Shown here: piece after piece, positions 59,268 to 64,000 of the stretch
Layout of the letters: every line of letters begins with the position of its first letter
Position numbering within the stretch: the stretch's first letter is position 1
Assembly: GCA_005406025.1 (NCBI GenBank)
Contig: BGZK01000073.1
Location: 496,001 to 560,000 of the forward strand
Origin: Eumeta japonica
Taxonomy: Eukaryota > Arthropoda > Insecta > Lepidoptera > Psychidae
Length of the DNA: 64,000 nt
Reading direction: 5' to 3'
The notes under the pieces: generated by a model
The model's database searches: none
The model's input: only the letters and a program-made list of their open reading frames with translations
Told to the model about the DNA's origin: nothing
Position numbers and translations under genes: made by a program

Positions 59268-60012
59268 TTTTTAGGTTCCGAGCCAAAATGCCAAAAAGGG
59301 AACCCTTATAGTTTCGTCATGTCTGTCCGTCCGTCCGTATGTCAAAGGCATTTTATTCGAAAACTACAAGATGTATATTGATGAAATTAACTTAGGTGTT
59401 TTGTATAAGTTGTTACTTAGTTTGGTAGTTAAAAAACAAAAATAAATATTTCTAGGAGGGCACTCCACACAGAAGTTGAAAATAATATTTTTTTTCAGCT
59501 AAAATCAACGTATGGCGCATATTTTGACAGTTCTTTTAAAAACACTTTAAGGTTTCTTAGGCAATTTTTCTGATTACGTGAATAATTTTGGAAATAATCG
59601 CTCCGAATGTAGCAGAAATTGTGTCCCTCCTTTGTTTTCTAAACCGTAGATCAGAAAAAAATGAAAGCGCTTAATAAATTCAACGAAAATTATTTTGAAT
59701 ATGGTCGCATATACTGTTTTTGAGTTATCACCGAAAAATTGCGTTTCTCAACGAAAAGACGTAAGTGTCATGAAGATACGCTCTTTTGATGACGCACTTT
59801 AGTTTACACTATTTTAATAGTAATAGTCGACATACCTACTTGTTTTTCTAGTTATAGGCGACTAAAGTGCTTAAAACTAATTTATGCGATGAACATAAAA
59901 AAAAGTGTAACAACGTACTTTTTCATCTGTAGTACAATTTTTTTTTTGTAATAATGGCTTCGGAACCCTACAATGAGCATGGTCCGACATGCTCTTGGCC
60001 AGTTTTTTCTTT
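59268..60012 (+). repeat. Family Y, best-preserved copy
   Basis: Begins aggttccgagccaaaatgcc, continues gtttcgtcatgtctgtccg, tggcgcat, tacgctcttttgatgacgc and ends ggtccgacatgctcttggc. It carries an extra block (tgagttatcaccgaaaaatt near 59720) with a match in the 28-kb copy but not the 25.5-kb copy. Confidence 0.75.
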
Positions 60013-60299
60013 ATTTATTTTTGATCACCTAAAGGAATGACGCTGTGATTATTCGCAAAATATTCTACAAATATCGGAAATGTCTGATTTTTTTTATTTC
60101 ACGTAAACTACGATTTATATTTATGTAGAAATATCGCAAAGGATAAGTTAGTATGTGTGCATGATAGTACTAACTTATTGGGAGATAACAACTTCTAAGT
60201 AGATTTTGAAAAATTTTACCCGTTTTTGCTATATCACCAATTTAGTCTACGTAAGTAATGCTAGATCATCTCTTAACAATCACATTATACAAATTCACT

Positions 60300-60510
60300 C
60301 TAGAAATCATTCCATCATTATATTTCAGCGCAACGATTTCTGAAGTCCAAACCTCTACATTCCTTTTTTCACTCTGGTCACCACGTCTTCTTTTGAACCA
60401 CACCCTTTTATGATGTCACTTTTCTTACATTTATCTTTAAAAGACTCCACACGTACTACTCGGAGATCGCATCTTCACTAGCTTGATTCTATTTTTCCTG
60501 CTGCATCTAA
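60300..60510 (+). repeat. Family Z, 3' fragment
   Basis: Cacgtcttcttttgaaccac, gatgtcacttttcttacat, aagactccacacgtactact and gagatcgcatcttcact match the last third of the Z copies. Confidence 0.6.
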
Positions 60511-60869
60511 CATAAAGTGTCATATTTAAATCTAGGTATCAGAACTGTATTCTGAATAGTCAAATATCGTCAGATCATACTCCTTACCTGAGATGCCCTC
60601 TGTCTCATCGAGCTGAGCTCGAATACCAATAGTGAATGTAGTATTTTTGTTCACTTCGGAACAAGTTGTTAAGATTGGTATTATATTAATATGTATTTTT
60701 CAATAAAGGATAAGCTTTTTCTATAAAAAAGTGCATTTTTTTTTGTTTATTGTGTTATTTATTTTTTAATAAACAATCCTTTCATGTATATTTTTACAAT
60801 ACTTACGATGTTTCACCTCTGCCAAGCGTCCAAGGACGGTTAAATTTACTTTTCTTTTATAGCATTTTA

Positions 60870-61015
60870 TGGAGCAAAGAGAGTAGGTCATCACCGCCAC
60901 CCAAGGATGCTAGCAACCTCAGAGGAGTCATTAGTGGGTTACCGGCTTTTAAGAAAGAAATGGAATATGTGATGAAGGGGGAGTAGGCCACCAGAACTTT
61001 TGGGAAGGATTAGAA
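60870..61015 (-). repeat. Family W, reverse copy
   Basis: Gtaggtcatcaccgccaccc, gctagcaacctcagagga, gttaccggcttttaagaaa and gagtaggccaccagaac are the reverse complement of the W tail and centre. Confidence 0.6.
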
Positions 61016-62529
61016 TACTGATAGAGAAATGAGTGGACAACCACGACAATCTATCGTTAGTACATATTTTCCAAATCGGGCAACTATCCATGAATAGGTT
61101 AAAAATACATGGAGACCTGTCTTATTTTATTTTCTATTCATTTTATTGTCTATGTTTATAATATTATAACACAGGTGTCAAATTTGTACAAATGTACATA
61201 TTCTAAATAGTCCTTTTATAGATACACTGCCCAAGCTATATATATATATATATAAATATGTACAATTTTTCATACATAATTTCTCTTCCGTTGCAAGCTT
61301 TTGCAAAATCCACCAATATCTTTTGATCATTAATCCAATACTTCTGCATGATATTTCTCAGGGAAGTTATAAGCTATTTGTATTTCATATCTCTTAGCCT
61401 ACAGCAAACGTACTCACAAAAGCATACTTACTTAACTCCACACCACAGTGAGTTTCTTATAAGTACACAAGACAATTTTCAAGCAGAGCATCATTTATAT
61501 ATACTTACGAATAAAGTCTGCCGATTGACCATCGCACACAGACATAGCGTATCTTATTACTAACTTTTGAAAGCCTTTTCGATATATGAAGGCTCTATTC
61601 GATATAGGAAGCGCCACCTTAAAAGTGGGCAGGGAAAGAAGTAGGCAAAAGGCTCCCGAGTAAAATCAATACGAAGTGAATGTACTCCAACGTTTCTTCG
61701 TATTCTCAATGCGTATTGAATAAATGATGGATTGATGACAATACTTATTTGGTAGACGCGCGGGCCGCGTGAATTCACATGTGCGCCCTCTATATTTAAT
61801 GTGAAAAATTGTCTGTATACGAATGAGTTACAATGCGTGTCTTTCTTTTTCCCCGCCGTCTTGTTTCCCCGGCCGGAAAATAGCATTGCATTATTGAAGT
61901 GCGATGGCCGATCCCGAACTGTACGCCGATTTTTTTGTGAAAAATACTGAAATTCAGTGGGACACCTCGAAATTGCACTATTTTCGTTTGCTTCGATCCC
62001 ATCGTTTCGATTGCTCTGTCGGGCCGGTTGTTTTCATATATTTCAACAATGTTTCGACTCCTATATTTGCAATTGTCCACGTGTTTAAAAAAAAAAAATT
62101 TTTTTCAAGAAAAAACAATAGAAAATATATAAAGACATAAAAATGTGTCTGAAAAAAATATTTTAAAATGTCGCATAGTCAATTGGAGTTTGTGAAATGA
62201 ACTTATTTTTTAAGAGAAACATACGAGTTATAAATGCCTAGAAATATACAGTAAATTTAGACCGCATAGGTATACAATAAGTTAGTTGACCATTTTTTGT
62301 TACTAAATTTAAAGGCTTTTTTTTGTTTAATAAGGAGAGAAATGAAGAAATTTGTAGATAACTACAAAAGTGACGGATTTTGTAATGTATTTATAAATGT
62401 TTTAAATAACCAATCAGACGTACACGCAGAGACAGAGAGAGAGAGCTCTAGGAAACTGTGGCGTTCTTTTAACCTATTTTAAGAATTTCCCCGGCTTTTA
62501 TTTCGCAAATAAGCGGCTCGATAATCATT
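61016..62529. other. Unassigned stretch
   Basis: Frames on both strands around 61.56-62.14 kb overlap each other and are not recognised. 61755-61790 (gacgcgcgggccgcgtgaat) is GC-rich. Confidence 0.4.
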
Positions 62530-62600
62530 AAATAAAAGCACCGGACAAGTACGTATAGGACTCGCAGCCTGTGGGTTCCGTACAAGCTTAATTATGTATG
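62530..62600 (+). repeat. Y-like head fragment
   Basis: Reads caccggacaagtacgtatag then gactcgcag and gggttccgtacaag, the usual head text of a widespread insect repeat class. The body is absent. Confidence 0.45.
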
Positions 62601-63114
62601 TAGACGTTGCATTCATTAAGAATCTTAAACGTAATTTATTTCCTGCTTCCTATACCAATATTGGCGATATATCGGCATCGGAAGTTCTAAAACTTTTATT
62701 GATTTTATTATTCAATTTTATTTAGTGGGTTGTTATAATTTCCTGTTTCACGTATCGGTCTACATCACGGTCCATATTACTTATAGACTCAAACTTTTCC
62801 CTTTACTTGTGCTGTGTAGGGCCTTGCTTCTTGCAAAATTTAATCTAGGTCAGTGGGTCTCCCCCAAATAAATCTAAACTTAATGAGATTGAATATATTT
62901 GGGAGTGTCAAAATGTGCAAAAAAAGACTAAATTGTTGGATTACGTTGACTAATAATCTTAATTTTTTTCACATCTTCAAGTTAATGCGTAGCTAGCCGG
63001 GACGGATTTGAAGTGACAACCTAAAAATCAAAACTGTCAAGTTGAAGAAAAACTCTGATGACAAACAATGTTTTATATTTCTTTGTGCATTTTTTGTGAA
63101 TCAAAATTTGCGGT

Positions 63115-63200
63115 CGGATGGAGTCGGGTGTCACTCCTAAATGGGTGGCACCCGGTGCGGGCCGCCTCTGCCGCCCTCCCCTAGCTATGCCTCTGTTTCA
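63115..63200 (+). repeat. GC-rich dispersed-repeat fragment
   Basis: Gtgtcactcctaaatgggtg, gcacccggtgcgggccgcct and ctagctatgcctctgttt resemble a widespread animal repeat fragment (memory). It stands out by base composition from its AT-rich surroundings. Confidence 0.35.
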
Positions 63201-63689
63201 AGAGACAGTGCATCCAAGTAGTTGATACCAATTTCAACTTCATATCTCAACGAATTCCTGGCAAAAAGGTTTTGAGAGATTTGACAGTCGGACAAGAAAG
63301 TGAGGTATAGAATACAAGGTTTCCTTCTGAGGTACGGAACCCTAAGAACAGTAGCAGCTCTAGCAAGAATAGTGTTCTAGATTCAAAAATACTCAACTGA
63401 AATTGCCTTGCATACTAACAACGAAAGGGAATAGTAAAGTAGCTGGAATTGCTGTCATCGACCGTCGAATCAATGATACGATACGCCCACTTTCTGCTCC
63501 CGAGTGCGAAAGCGGCTAAGTTAGGTTTGGTCAGTTTTTTTTATGTCCGGCCGATAAAACCGGTATCCAAAGAATTTCGTTGTCGTATATGAGAATGATG
63601 CAACAAAGACAAGATATAGAGATCTTATTGAAGTAAAATGTAATTTTATTTAAAGATTGTTATTGTGTCAGGGTTTAATTACTTCATTG

Positions 63690-63745
63690 ACGAGGTACCT
63701 TTCCGTAATCTTTTATTACGAGGTACCTTTCCGTAATCTTTTATT
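63690..63745. repeat. 28-bp perfect tandem duplication
   Basis: The unit acgaggtacctttccgtaat (followed by cttttatt) occurs at 63690-63717 and again at 63718-63745 without change. Confidence 0.9.
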
Positions 63746-64000
63746 TAAGAATTCGATAGACTTCGAATTTAAGCCGTCCACTCCGGCCTGTGTGCTCAGT
63801 ATGAGTCAAGAGCTGCCAATGAGCGTATTGTATAACGCACGAAACTCTGCCACTGTGAATTTAGTCAAGAAAGTGTCGCAAAGGCGCAAAATAGGAATAC
63901 GGGGAAGAAGAAAGAAGGGTCGGGGGCGCCAAACCTGCACATTGCATCACTCGCAGGCAATTCAGAGCGGCAAACTTGAAGATTTTTCGGCCAATTTAAC

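Noticed and set aside
1..64000. CRISPR array, rRNA genes, prokaryotic operons
   Set aside because: None seen: no regularly spaced direct repeats with unique spacers, no rRNA-like conserved blocks, and a eukaryotic intron/transposon layout throughout.

Overview
The window looks like AT-rich, repeat-dense nuclear DNA of an insect, most likely a moth or butterfly (Lepidoptera). Three things point there: several unrelated families of short dispersed repeats of the kind common in lepidopteran genomes, many decayed mariner/hAT/retroelement copies, and a gene split by short introns. There are no operons, no bacterial genes and no CRISPR array. Most open frames in the window are chance or shadow frames.

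The one clear protein-coding host gene lies at about 45.5-50.8 kb on the + strand. Five exons with matching splice phases join into a divergent paralogue of V-type H+-ATPase subunit D, the rotor shaft of V1. The D-like part covers residues 1 to about 223. It is followed by about 330 residues of acidic, cysteine-motif-rich sequence that I do not recognise from the D family. An open +1 frame past the stop suggests the end is shifted. This is the most interesting item in the window.

Layout. 0.4-0.8 kb: dispersed repeat (family Z). 1.26-2.24 kb: decayed cecropia-type mariner. 2.5-3.7 and 8.9-10.7 kb: family X repeats, the second as two units in a row. 13.7-14.1 kb: another common repeat. 14.27-19.74 kb: a whole hAT element with terminal repeats, an 8-bp target duplication and a broken ZMYM1/DUF4371-like transposase; a 39-bp-arm hairpin MITE and a complete 1,285-bp mariner are nested inside it. 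A chain of palindromes follows at once. 22.5-28.6 kb: tRNA-derived SINE, family A and Y repeats. 29.15-30.89 kb: an element with about 210-bp terminal inverted repeats. 34.6-37.4 kb: scraps of a Ty3/gypsy integrase, a non-LTR reverse transcriptase C-terminus and an endonuclease domain. 40.25-41.52 kb: Hsmar1/SETMAR-type mariner, with an internally deleted relative at 52.4-52.8 kb. 42.9-43.5 kb: a long imperfect hairpin. After the V-ATPase-D-like gene (45.5-50.8 kb) the rest is repeats and unassigned AT-rich DNA, with a CpG-rich patch at 57.1 kb that might be a promoter.

Family letters A, W, X, Y and Z are labels used here only. They were defined by comparing copies by eye inside this window. 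All homology calls are from recognition of protein and repeat patterns, without a database search.
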